The position numbers and the translations under genes are program-made. A stretch of 64,000 nucleotides of DNA from Diphasiastrum complanatum (lineage: Eukaryota; Streptophyta; Lycopodiopsida; Lycopodiales; Lycopodiaceae), in assembly GCA_029204225.1 (NCBI GenBank), contig CM055096.1, positions 65,446,370 to 65,510,369 on the forward strand. Reading direction: 5' to 3'. Below, one piece after another: positions 22,576-33,674 of this stretch. The first letter of the stretch is position 1; each line of letters starts with the position of its first letter. Under the pieces are notes generated by a model. That model worked only from the letters and a program-made list of their open reading frames with translations, was not told the origin of the DNA and made no database searches.

Positions 22576-23785
22576 CCCAAGTGCTAAAAGCCATGGTTAT
22601 AAAATCCATATTGATTCTTCAAGAAAAGGCATGCTCGTGGATCCCCGTTCTGGTGAGTAGAGGCCCAACAAAGTATAGACATTATGGACTCCGAGATCAT
22701 CCAAGTAGATTTCAAGGAATTTATGCAAGTAGTCTTTGAAGGCAAATTGCATGACTCTTTGAAATGAACTAGGTGCATTGCAAAGTCCAAATGGCATAAC
22801 TTTAGAGACATAAGTTTCCCATTCTGTTGCAAATGTTGTTTTATGACGATCTGCAAGTGCGATTTTAACTTGGTTGTAACCACTAAATCCATCCAAAAAA
22901 ATTGTATGCTTCGGCTCCAGCAAGTCGGTCCAATATGCTTTCAGTATAGGGTACAGAAAGTGATCCTTTTTCTTCACTTTGTTCAAAGCCTTGAGATTCA
23001 CACAAATTTGCATCTTCCCATTCTTCTTAGAAACAACGACAATTGGAGAAATCCATTTTGCATGTTTGATTTTTTAAATAAAGTCGGCTTCAAGTAACCT
23101 TTGTAGCTTTTTCTTTATAAGATCCGTAATATTCAGATTATAACGATAAAATTTTGTGACCATTGGAATTGCATTAGGCATTAGGGTATTGTATGCTCAA
23201 TAACCAAAGTAGCAATTCCTTTGAGATCCTTGTACGTCCAAGCAAAACAATCTTGGTACTTGATCAATAACTTCTGGAACGCTTGAAATTGCTAGGGAGT
23301 AGGTTGTGCTCCAACTTGAACAATTTTTTCGAGTTCTCCTGGTTTAGCAAGATTCACTGGTTGTGAGTCCTGGCTAGTCCATCATAAACATCTTCCATGT
23401 CTGGCTCTTGCTCTTCTGGTTCATAATGAGCTTTTGGGAACATAATCAAGACATCATCCAAAGTATAGTATTTAAAATACTCGGCCATATAATGCTAGAC
23501 TTTTTCTGATTTTAAGTTTTGCATCTCCATCATAAGTCAAGGCATGACTAACATGTATTAGATCATCTTCAATCAAATATAGAATTGGATCAGTTGATGT
23601 CCAAGATAAGTTCATCATATTCAATGGAAAAGTGATCAGTGTATCCAAAGTTTGATCGAGTCTGAAAATTTTGCCCAATTCGGATTGATTATCTCGTTGA
23701 CACATATAGCTTGTTGTACAATCCACTGTTGCAAGAGCTTGACTCCAAATGACTGTTGGAATATCAATCCACACTCTAGAGAGAA
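22576..23785 (-). pseudogene. Gypsy-2 pol remnant of block P
   Basis: From 23785 down: a protease-to-RT linker region (VWIDIPTV, ATVDCTTSYMCQRDNQSEL), then the RT lead-in (VIEHTIP, YNLNITDLI) and the RT core (KWISPIVVVSKKNGKMQICV, ALNKVKKKDHF, FLDGFSGYNQVKIALADRH, MPFGLCNAPSSFQRVM). The active-site box EIYLDDLGVHN (about 22710) keeps both Asp. After it the RT stops abruptly, and about 25 codons later X2 begins in the same frame. Only one copy of the RT first half is present here, whereas Q and R have two. RNase H and integrase are missing. Confidence 0.85.
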
Positions 23786-23795
23786 CTATCAAACA

Positions 23796-23867
23796 GGACA
23801 GATAGCTCAGTGGTAGAGCATCCCATCCGGTATGAGGGAGATCCTGGATTTGAATCCTAGTCTATAC
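23796..23867 (+). other. tRNA-like sequence (block P)
   Basis: 72 bases with the layout of a tRNA gene: acceptor GGACAGA paired with TCTATAC, a D-arm with the A-box TAGCTCAGTGGTAGAGC, a weak anticodon arm, and a T-arm with a B-box-like GGATTTGAATCC. It lacks a clean anticodon loop, so it is probably not a working tRNA gene. It could be the head of a tRNA-derived SINE or part of the adjacent copia LTR. Homologues: 47149-47220 and 58261-58331, both minus. Confidence 0.68.
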
Positions 23868-24017
23868 ATCCATATTATGATTTATGGATTTCTAACATGG
23901 TATCAGAACTACCGGATCTGTAGCAAGCTTGTATGTTGGCGCCCTTCCAAAAGAGAAGCTTCTCTGCTTTTTGTTGTAAAATTTCAGCATCCTGCTGATC
24001 TTTACAAGTGGAGTTTG
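23868..24017 (+). other. Copia H primer site and leader fragment (P)
   Basis: Follows the tRNA-like sequence. It holds an inverted repeat ATCCATA/TATGGAT, then ATTTCTAACA and the initiator tRNA-Met primer site TGGTATCAGAAC (23898-23909), then the copia leader up to the gypsy-1 insertion. The last five bases, GTTTG (24013-24017), are the target duplication (CAAAC on the other strand). Confidence 0.72.
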
Positions 24018-25203
24018 TGTAGGGTCGAAGATCTTGCGTAGTATAGCCCTCCTGTCTGTCAACAAGGGTTAGATCACTGGATAGGTACCTAACTATGCAT
24101 AGATGCTATTTCTAGTTAGTTTCCTACTTTCTCCCTTAACTCTATTCACCACTAACACTACTCTCCCTTAACTCTACTCCTCTACACTAACATTCTTAAT
24201 GGTTTTGGGTGAAGGGAAGGGGTAGAAAAGAAGAGGAAGAGAGAAGAGAAGAGATAAAGAGAGAGAGAGAAATGAGATGGAGGTTAGCTCAAATGCTCAA
24301 TGTCATTGCTTATGGAAAAACCTTAACTAATCACAAACAAAAAGCATGGAAGAAATGAAAATAACAAGCAATCCCAACAATAGCATAAGCAAGAGTGATT
24401 AGCAAATGAGGATGCTTGAGCTCTCAACCTCCTCTCTATTAAGCATGCAAATAGTGTACAAACGGTGTCTTTTTATAAAATGGGAAAGGCCCTTGCCCCT
24501 CAATCATTAGAGTTTTGAGCTCCAAAAAGACCCTTTAAGAATCCGTGCAAGATGTAGTTTATATTATTAAATTATTATAGGACTAATACTTTTGACTTGC
24601 CATAACTTTTTAATCGTAACATAAAAGTATTTCAACTAACATATCATTGGAAAGCCTTGTCGAGTGCTTTCCAATGCACCAAACTCCGCTAAATTTCGAC
24701 TTACCACTAAAAAGTTATGCCAGTTTTAGTGTGGAATGAAAATGTGGACTCAAAAAGTTATGTTACATAGATTTCAAATTTGAGTGTTTTGATTGGTCCA
24801 TGTTAAGGAAAAACTGAAACAAAATATAAAAAGATTCTTTACAAAGGGTTTTTTTTGGATTTAGAACTCCTCTAATGCCTATTGGCTAATAATCACATTG
24901 ATCCTATCCATTCATATTGGACCCAACTTGATCCAAGGGTCCATAAAAAGTACATTAAACTTTACAAGATTCATGTGAGTCCCCATTTGGACCCAACTCT
25001 AAAAAGTGATCTCTAAGTTTAAAAATGACTTTGGGCCTCTAGTTTTATTTTAATTCCAAGGCCCAAGTCAATTTTATTTTATTTACACTTAAGCTTGCGT
25101 GCTCATTGGGCCATGGGCTTACGGGCGCATGATGCCATGCCCTCGCAACACATTTTATTGGACGATTTTATTTATTTACACTTTGTTGGGAATATCCCCA
25201 ATA
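24018..25203 (-). repeat. Gypsy-1 LTR-1 of block P
   Basis: 3' LTR of gypsy-1 on the minus strand, from TATTGGGG at 25203 to CCTACA at 24018. It is longer than the 821-bp standard because of a 373-bp palindromic-ended insertion (24505-24877). It has the TTTTATAAAAAG-type TATA region just beside the insertion and a CT-rich or GA-rich tract near 24240. Confidence 0.88.
24505..24877. mobile_element. MITE-like insertion in LTR-1
   Basis: 373 bases absent from the other LTR-1 copies. The ends are imperfect inverted repeats of about 40 bases: CATTAGAG at the left, CTCTAATG at the right, then matching blocks containing TCCAAAAA and ACCCTTT and ending AAGAATC. It has no coding capacity. I could not see a clear target duplication; joining the flanks restores the sequence seen in the 5' LTR at 37080-37100. 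The most likely class is a non-autonomous DNA transposon. Confidence 0.7.
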
Positions 25204-25224
25204 GGACCCACGGCCTGAAGTAGT

Positions 25225-26150
25225 GCCGGTCCCTCGGCACTCTGCCAGTTTAGTAAAGAGTTTTCTTCACCCACCTTCACTGGATCAGGTAGGTCGTGAC
25301 GTCCTCCATAAAGTTGAGGCGGTCCAATTTCTTCAAGTGCTTGGGCGTGTGAAGGGACTTGTGGACTCCTCTCAGCCAATCTTGGTCGACCCATGCTTGG
25401 AATCTGTGTGTCCATGGATCACCCAGAAGTGCAGCTCGGTAATACACACGATTTATTGGCAGCTGATCTTCGACTTTGTCTGAAGGTAGCACCTTATTAA
25501 TGTCAACGAATATGGGGGGGGGGAAATTGTCCCATTTAGTTTCGATCCTCATTAGATGTTCTAAGTCCCGGACGTAAGTGGCTGCCATGCGGACTGTTGG
25601 ACCAGGGCAGTTGACATAGTGATTCACGAATGTGGTGAGAGCCCTTCTGGCATCCACATCTATAGTCCAACCGTACTCTGAATGAATGATCGGCCAATTG
25701 AAGTCTTGAATTGTGAGTTTGTTTGGAGGGGTGCCGCATTCCGCCCATTTGGATCGTCGTGTACATGGTAGGAAGTGCGCGTTCACCTATAAGCGGACTC
25801 GTCACGTAGGCCCTGATGGCCGCAGGGTCTCTTTCAAACAATTGTTCACGCCACTTTGGTTGTGGTTGGAGGGCGATTAATGCTTGCAATTTTTTGCCCT
25901 TTATTGTTTGAGCTGAAAACGATATCTACCAGCCGTCTCTTGATGACTCGTGGGGATACTTTGATAGGAATTCGTTTATTTTCTCCTCCACGGACTTTGG
26001 TCTTTGGAAGGCCCGGCTGGCAGATATCGTGCGCACACCTCTGGATGATGTGGCTTGGCTTTGTTTGGTATCTGCGCCTTGGCCCTGGTCTCACGTCTCA
26101 GCAGCCGTATCCGTTTGTCATTGGTCTTGGAAAAAACTACTCTCTTAGAG
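25225..26150 (-). pseudogene. X1 protein gene of block P, C-terminal part
   Basis: Only the C-terminal third of X1 is present. From 26150: a basic, Gln-rich segment (RDQGQG-like), KSVEEKINEFLSKYP-type sequence, then RDPAAIRAYVTSP (about 25830). After one frameshift an open 169-codon frame (25786-25277) contains FNWPIIHSEYGW, DINKVLPSDKVEDQLP, VYYRAALLGDPW and FQAWVDQDWLRGVHKS. The N-terminal domain and coiled coil are deleted; at about 26150 the frame abuts the gypsy-1 spacer. The open frame is well conserved against 56946-57248, as expected for formerly selected coding sequence. Confidence 0.7.
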
Positions 26151-26564
26151 TGTTTTTTGATGAGATCTCGAGATTTTCTGATTTTTAACTTTTGTAAACT
26201 GGTAATCAGCTTCATCCAGGCTTGATCTGACTGTTGGTAGTTCTCTGGAAGTTTTGATGGATAGTTGTAATAGATCCATCAGTCTTTGGTGAATTTTGTC
26301 ATTTAATTTGCCATAGTTACTAAGATCGAGGTCTCTGATCTGCAAATTTAGAGGACTTATTGGCATAATCTGATGATTTGCTTTTTTTTTTTTATCCCGT
26401 CTGGATCTGGATCCTTCTTGGATTCTATTAGATTTCTCCGATCTTACCAGATCTGGCCGAATCTTGATGGATCTAGCTTGATTTGGCTTGATCTTCCTAG
26501 ATCTAGTGGTGATGCTTTAGCAAATTAGCTTTTTGTAATGTGCTCTCACCAATCTGGATCTATC
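26151..26564 (-). other. Gypsy-1 spacer of block P
   Basis: Spacer after integrase, matching 2043-2460 and 43885-44360. It ends early at the ACACTCTAA-type sequence near 26150, so the hairpin-rich second half is missing along with most of X1. Confidence 0.75.
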
Positions 26565-27734
26565 TCATTGTGGTGGCCAGTACTTGTGCAACCGGCTACC
26601 GTTGATGGGTGTATCAAATGGTGTCCCATCTAGCTTTTGCAAATTCACGGCTCCATGATTAAGAATTTCCTTGATCTAATAAGGACCTTTGCATGTGAAT
26701 TTTAACTTTCCCTTGGTCGCCTTGGTTTTATACATCAGGACCAGATCTCCGGAACAAAGATCCTTCTTTTGTAACCTGTGATCATGCCATGCCTTGTATC
26801 TTTCCTTTTTAGCTGCCAGTGCATACACAGCTAGTAAGCGTGTTTCATAGAGTTTATGCAGAGCTTTGTGGCATAGTTGTAGAGATTTGGACTCATTAAG
26901 ATGTTGCGTGGTAGCAATCCTTAATAAAGGAACTAGAAACTCTACTGGCATTACAACATCCTGACCATATACCAATTGGAAGGGTGTTTGATCAGTGCTT
27001 CCTTTATATGCTGTTCTGAATGCCCACAGAGCAGCATGCAACTTATGTTCCCAATCTGATCTGCTAGCTTCAACAGTTTTCGTGACCACGCTACATAGGA
27101 TCTTATTGGATGATTCTGCTTGCCCATTACCACGAGGATAATAAGGCATACTGGTTCTGTGGATCACGAAGAAATGCTCCAACAAGACCTTGATGGTCTC
27201 ATTGATGAAATGGCTTCCACGATCGCTGACTAGCTCCATTGAGCATACAAAGCGCACAATGATATTTTCATAAAGGAACTTGGCAGTGGTCCTAGCATCA
27301 ACTACTCTTATTGCCTTGGCTTCGACCCACTTGGTGAGGTAGTCTGTGGCTACGATTATGTATCGAGCCTAGGAACTCCTTGCTGCAGGGTGAATTGGAC
27401 CGATGTAATCCAATTCTCACTTTTTGAATGGTGCTTGGGCTAAGACCAGATGCAGTAGGTCATAATTCAATCTCGTTGGTCTCCTTGCCCTTTGGCACAC
27501 ATCACACTTTTTCAAGTATTCCTCCGTATTCTTATGAATCGTTGGCCACCAACATCCTGATTGTAGGATCTTGCAAACTATAATGTCGGATGCAAAATGG
27601 CCTCCACCCATGCCTTCATTTGAAAGTGAAATGATCTGGGTGGCCTCATGAGGAAGAATACACTGCCAAAGAATTCCGTCTGGTCCTCTTTGATACAACT
27701 GGTTGGCAATCAACTTATAAGGTCTAGCCTTCAA
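26565..27734 (-). pseudogene. Gypsy-1 integrase of block P
   Basis: Complete-length Ty3/gypsy integrase on the minus strand. The zinc-binding half has GGHFASDI, HKNTEEYLKKCDVCQRARR (27734-27417). A stop at about 27415 interrupts before WRLDYIGP. The rest runs with SDRGSHFINE (about 27225) and GNGQAESSNKI (about 27120), so the catalytic Glu is kept here, unlike copy A. It ends with GLNFxKLDG-type sequence and LHKYWPPQ before TGA (26567-26565). A lost frame near 27240 and a stop near 26676 make it a pseudogene. Confidence 0.9.
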
Positions 27735-29651
27735 GATCCATTTCTGCTATTTTGCCTTTGGTAGTAATTTGTTTGGTTGGCCATGCATTAGATATTCAAC
27801 AATGTTGACAGCCCATTCGGGTACTGTGTCCACGTAAAATAAGGCAGCATCTGCCAGCTCATCGTCGGGTTGGGTTGCAATCTCCTTCCCCTTGATTCGT
27901 GACACATGATTAGCCATGTAGTGTTGTTTTCCCTTGTGAACTACTATCCGAAAATCAAATTCCAACAACAGAAGTAGCCATCTGGTGATTTTTTCGGTGT
28001 TGCAAGTTTCATTAACGAGATAGAGCAATGGTTGATGGTCCATATAAAAAACAAAATGTGTGGCCATCAGGTAGTGAAGAAATTTCTTAACCGCATAGAT
28101 CATTTTCAGTGCTTCTCGCTCTGTGGTCGAATAATTCATTTTGGTATCACTGAATTGTGGGCTTGCAAATCAGATTGGAAATTTCTTTTTGTGTTCAACT
28201 GGTTGGGTTAAGACTGCTCCAACTGCATACTTTGATGCGTCCGTATGCACGTGAAATCAATAGACCAATTGGGTGGCCGTAAGATTGGTGCTAAAACCCA
28301 TGCATCCTTAAGCTTCTGGAAGGCCTTTAGGGCTTCCGTGTTCCAATGTGGATCCATGGTGAGTTTGTAAATTGGTCGGGCTAACTCCGCAAAAACAAGA
28401 ATGAAGATCCTATAATAGTTAGCATGACCCATGAAGATGTAGACTTTGTGGATCATTCCCGGTGGTGGTAGATCAACAATGATCCTGATCTTTGATAGAT
28501 CCACGGAGACCTCATGTCTTACTATATGACCGAGAATCAGGCCATGTGTCACCCAAAATTAACATTTTTCTGGATTCGAGGAGATCTGTTAGTCGCGGCA
28601 TTTTTGTAACACTTTCTCCAAATTGGATAAGTCTTCTGAGTCTGGTCCATGCATACACAGATTGTCCAAGAAAATTTCCAGAAATTTTTGTAGATAATCT
28701 TTGAATGCCGCCTACATGACTCGCTGGAAGGTGCTTGGGGCATTGCAAAGTCCGAATGGCATTACTTTATAGGCATAGGTTCACCATTTTGTGGCAAATG
28801 TTGTCTTGTGCTGGTCCTGAAGGCTATCTTCGCCTGGTTGTAGCCATTGAAACCATCTAGAAAATTGTAGGCTTCGGCACTAGCTACTCTGTCAAGGACA
28901 CTTTCTGTAAATGGTAAAAGAAAATGATCTTTTTTGGTGACAACATTTAGCGCCTTCAGATTCACATAAATCCTCATTTTGTCGTTCTTCTTGGATACGA
29001 TAACTATCGGTGATATTTATTACGTGTGCTCGATTTCATAGATGAAATTTGCATCCATCAGCTTCTGCAACTCCTGCTTGATCAGCTCAGTATAATTCGG
29101 GTTGCAACGGTAATAACGGCTTACCTTGGGGACTGCTCCGTCCACCAAGGGTATGGTGTGTTGGACTACTGTTGGTGGAATGCCCTTCAGGTCACTATAA
29201 CTCCAGGCAAAACAGTCTTTATATTCCACCAACAACAATCGTAGTCTCTTGAATTGTGTGGGTGTTAACTGCTCTCCCACATACACTATCTTTTCTTCTT
29301 CACCTGGCTCGACAAGCTTCATCGACTATGTTCGTGTAGGTCCCTCGAAGACTTGTTCCGCTGGTGCCTGACTTTGATCAAGTGCTCTCTGGGCTTGCGG
29401 CATCATGATTGCCACGTCGTCCAAGGTATAATTCTTGAAAGTCTCAAGCATCTCATGAAATGGTGCTCATTAAGATTCTTCCTTCAACATATTGATCTTA
29501 GCCCGACTGGTCATGTTCTGGTTTTTTGTCACCTGTGTAGAAGATGACGTTGTATCTGAGTCTATCTTGATTGACTTCAAGGAATCCAACACCTTATTTT
29601 TGTCTTTTTTTGTCATTTTGGTGGGTTCATCCTTGTTGTCTCTCATCAAGG
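27735..29651 (-). pseudogene. Gypsy-1 RT and RNase H of block P
   Basis: Minus strand, entered upstream of RT at 29651 where gypsy-1 is truncated. RT lead-in: EEEKIVYVGEQLTP and VVQHTIPLVDGAVPKVSRY (29322-29130). RT core: ISPIVIV, KALNVVTKKDHFLLPF, FLDGFNGYNQ, FGLCNAPSTFQRVM-like. The active-site box reads EIFLDNL (about 28670), so the second catalytic Asp is Asn. Connection and RNase H follow (NYSTTEREALKMIYAVKKF, YMDHQPLLYLV; 28139-27747). Stops and frameshifts near 29020, 28760, 28550 and 28200. Confidence 0.9.
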
Positions 29652-31129
29652 CTGCCGTTTATTGCTATCATATTCTGATGCTTAGCATGCTAGATTATAA
29701 TTAAGCCATATCTTCTGAACTAGATCTTGTTAATCAATCTAGAATTAGCTTACTGTGCTAATCACAAAGCTTAATTAGATCCATCATACTTGTGGACATT
29801 CCCCACACGTGTGAATTCTGGAAATTTTGTCAAATTGAACACCTATGTCCAGGAGTTCTTGGATTTTTTGGCCAATGTGCCATTTTTTTATAGGAAGTTG
29901 GCTCGGTGGCAGTTCATTCAGGGATTGCCAGTAGAGGATCAAAATGAGTGCAAACGAAATATCCTCCAATCCCTAGAAGTGTCATGTACTACTAGTACAT
30001 TAGTGCTTATCAATGCATCAGAATATCCATTGTAAGCTTTGTAGGTCCAAAAGGAGCTATTAGCCTTAATAACAAGGCGGTTCCCTCTTTAGACCCTCCA
30101 AAGTAATTAATAAGGATAATAGGCCAACAAGGGCCCAATGTGGTCTGAATAATACTTAACAAGGGCTAACTATCCCTCAAGATAGTTATGTTTAGTTAAG
30201 TAAGAGCATTGTCTATAACTAGGCAAGAGACATCAATTTGTGAATCTTTTGGCTCATTTGCAAGTGAGAGCTTCTTGCTTTCTCCTTGTGAATGTGAGCC
30301 ACAGGGATCTCCATTGTTAGGTCTCATGTACCCTATCCACATGAATCCATGCTCAATGTTCATTGATTGTACTCTTTATTTCATTGCTAATGTGATTCCA
30401 TTGAGATCTCATTGTTTCTAGTTTTCTATAGATATGCTATCATGATAGTCTTGTTATCTTCTTGCTATTAGCTTTACTTCATTGTTATTGCTATTAGTTT
30501 GGGATTTCGCACATGAAATTTCTTAGTGTTAGAGCATAGATCCTAAATTCATGATGATTCTATGTGAATTTCATTAAATTTGATGAGTTTATCGCATTTG
30601 TAGCTATCTTTTTGTTAATCTTTTAAGTTTAAAGATCTCAGATATGCTCAAACCCATTTTTGATATTCAATTTCATTTTTTATTTCTAGTTTGATTCCAT
30701 ATCTTTGTAGAGCTCTGTCTTAGCTTTCATTTGCACCAATTTTCAAGGCATTTGGATAAGAGATGCAAAAATTATTGAACCTTTTTCAAAAGTTGTCAAA
30801 ATAGGTGACTAGGATTTTGCTGTCACTTTATTTGAATTTTCAGATTTGATCTAAGTTTTTATTTGAAGTTTCTTTACATAAGATTTTAGAGCAAAATATC
30901 TCAAAATTTGAAGCTGGTAGAATCCAAGAAAATCATTGAAGTAATAATGGACTTTGTCATAAAATACAGATTTGATAGAGTTAAAGCAATATAAAAAATA
31001 AAAAAGACAACATCATAACTTTTTCTATTGTGTCCTTATCAAAAATGCAACATCAGAATTGAATGTTGACGATTTTTACTCACCAAGGAAATAGTTTTGA
31101 TCTGATCCCATATACCAAAATACACTGGG
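29652..31129. other. Non-coding interval before gypsy-3
   Basis: AT-rich sequence between the block P truncation point and gypsy-3 gag. It holds CACACGTGTG near 29804. The part nearest gag is in the position of a gypsy leader or LTR, but I could not identify LTR ends or a primer-binding site. Confidence 0.5.
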
Positions 31130-33160
31130 TTATTTGATCCCATCAGATTTTTCCAAATCTTTTCTGAATCATGTAGGATTTATGGCGAAGTCTTTCCACA
31201 CGATAAACTTTAGTTATTCTCTATGGCCTTAATTGGAGCTGCTCAAGATTGGTTTTGTAACCAAGAAGAAGCTGAACACACGGATTGGGAAGTGGTTAAA
31301 GCCGCTCTCATTACAAGATTTAAGCCCAAAAAATTTATGGAAGATCTCTTTCTCCTTTTAAGTAAAATTAAAATGGGAAAGAGAGAGGAAGTACAAGATT
31401 ATATTAATGGGTTAAACACCTCAGATCTGATCAATGACGATGCTTTGATTATGTGGTTTTTAGTAGGTCTACCTAAACGGATTAGACACGAGCTGAAATG
31501 CCATAATCAATATGCTACGATACAAAATGCTATGGCCGATGCAATTCGTGAGGAGGATGAAGATTCTGACGACGAACCAAATGTTGGAATGTTGCCTTAT
31601 ACGGCAGGGCAAACCATGACAATTTTTACCGCCATTGCATCAACAAGTATCAATGCTACTATAGAGAAGATGATCGACGAGTTCGAGAAACTTGGTCAAA
31701 GCAGCAGATGCAGCTGGAAAAGATGCAGTCTCAACTCGATAAAAAGATTAGAGCCTTGGAAGAATTACATGGTAAAGTGATCAAAGAACTTGAAAAGTTT
31801 GCAAAGACTTTTCCCAGCTGGGAAATTGTCGGGTGTTCAATTTGTGTAGGCAATCATACTATGAATGAATGTCCAATGTTGAAACAACGAATGATGAATA
31901 CTATTTGTCATCTATGTAACTCTATGGGACATGAAACAACCTTTTGCTCGTTTAATCCTCGGATTATCCAGCAAAGGTATGCTCAGCTTTAGTATCGAGA
32001 ACCTACTTATTCAAAATGTCCTAAATGAAAGCCTTTCAATTTTGCCCTTGGATTTTCAGAACGACTAGCTCTGCCAGCTCCAACCGGACAGAGTGCTCCT
32101 CCTGCTAATCTAATGGAACCAGAACCTTATCATGGTAATGAGCAATGGAACTATAAAATTGATCACGAGAGTGGTCCTTTAGAGCAGTATGGTATATGTG
32201 CTTTCATGCAACAACAAGCAGCTAGACAATGGACCAGAGTGCCACTTGGATGTCATAGAGTTGCTAAATGTCCAAATAAAGGCAATTTTATACCATTTTA
32301 TAGAGAATGTGGCTATGGACACTATTATAAAAAATATCCTGCAAGACTCAAACCACCACCGGTTATTGCTCCAGTGAATATGATTACAATCAAGAAAAGA
32401 CCAGTAGTTTAACCTGAACCAACTACACATTTGATGGCTACCATAGCTCAGAAACAGAAAGAACTTCTTGTTGATCCAGTACCTACTAAATATGCACCAA
32501 CTACAATACCTACTACATTAGGGGTGTATCTGAATCTCAAAGCAAAAAAGAAAAGATATCAAGATATGAGGCAGTGGAGTAAGTAGTTGCAAGAAGAAGA
32601 AGCCCAATAAGCCACTAAAGTAGCAACCAAAGTCCATTCTCCATCTATGCCACAAGCAAATCCAAGAACAGTTGCTAATACATAGTTGCACCATCATGAA
32701 GAACCTTTCAAGATGATGGAACTTGAAGCACCGAAAAAAGAAATGATTGTAAATATTCTGTCTAGTAAGATGGATATTACACAGGGAAGAATTTCTTAAG
32801 CTGGTACCTAAAGCAAAAGAAGTATTAGCAGAAATATTGACTCAAATGGAACCACGAGTTCATCAGAAGCCACTTTTTTGTGTCAGGTTTGAAGACACAA
32901 ACGAAGTACTCAATGTGGGGATAGCATGAAAAAGTGAGCAAAAATACATCACCCTACTGATACAACATAGACAGTTTGGTAAAGAAGCAGCCATGATTGA
33001 TGGAGGTTCAGGAGTTAAACTGATTTCAACCAAGCTATGTGCAAAATGGAGACTTACCAAGCTAAAGCTTGTCGCTTTTGCCATCAAGCTAGCTGATCAA
33101 ACGACAGTCCATCCTATAGGAATTGTTGAAGACATACCTGTCAAAAAAGTAGTATCAAAT
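31130..33160 (+). pseudogene. Gypsy-3 gag and protease remnant
   Basis: Ty3/gypsy gag related to gypsy-1 gag at 38136. It runs IRFFQIF, RIYGEVFPHDKL (stop), MALIGAAQDWFCNQ, ALITRFKPKKFMEDLFLLLS, LIMWFLVGLPKRIRHELK (31223-31780). After a frameshift come a coiled-coil-like stretch and zinc-binding clusters (CSICVGNHTMNEC, CHLCNSMGHETTFC; 31838-31950). Further downstream, YRECGYGHYYKK (about 32300) is a degenerate third cluster. The protease Asp box is MIDGGSGVKLIS (about 32990-33025). Many stops occur between 32410 and 32960. It breaks at about 33160 into minus-strand copia. Confidence 0.88.
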
Positions 33161-33674
33161 GGTTCATTATCACCTTGACTACTTAATTTCAGGCCTATCT
33201 CCATAGGTACAACAACCGGCTTGCAATCTTCCATCTTAAATCGCTTCAAAATCTGCCCAATGTAGCGTTCTTGAGAGATGAAAATTCCAACCCCTTCTTG
33301 TACAAATTCAAGACCAAGATAAAAATGCAATAGGCCTAAATTTGAGGTTTCAAAAACCATATCAAGATCAAGTATTACAACATCAATCTGCTGCTCATTA
33401 CTTCCCGTAATAATAATATCATCAACATAAAGCAAAATAATGATGATATAATCTGAAATATGCTTGACATAAAGAGTATATTTGCTAGGACTATTGGTAA
33501 ACCCTCGATCACAAAAGTAGACATTTATCTTTTGATACCACATCCTTGGAGCTTGCTTGAGTCCATAAAGTGCCTTCTTGAGAAGAAAAACTTTATCTTC
33601 TTGGCCTTCAACCAAAAAACCAGCAGGTTGTTAAAGGTACACTTCCTCATTGAGAACACCATTGAGGAATTCTT
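33161..33674 (-). pseudogene. Copia element J: RT second half
   Basis: Minus-strand Ty1/copia RT from FLNGVLNEEVYL (33674) through KALYGLKQAPRMWYQKI, an intact active site LLYVDDIIITG (about 33430), HFYLGLEF and ISQERYIGQILKRF to PMEIGLKLS near 33180. One TAA near 33630; the rest is open (33615-33165). Both ends are cut, by gypsy-3 at 33160 and copia I at 33675. It is unusually well preserved for this window but has no other domains. Confidence 0.92.
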
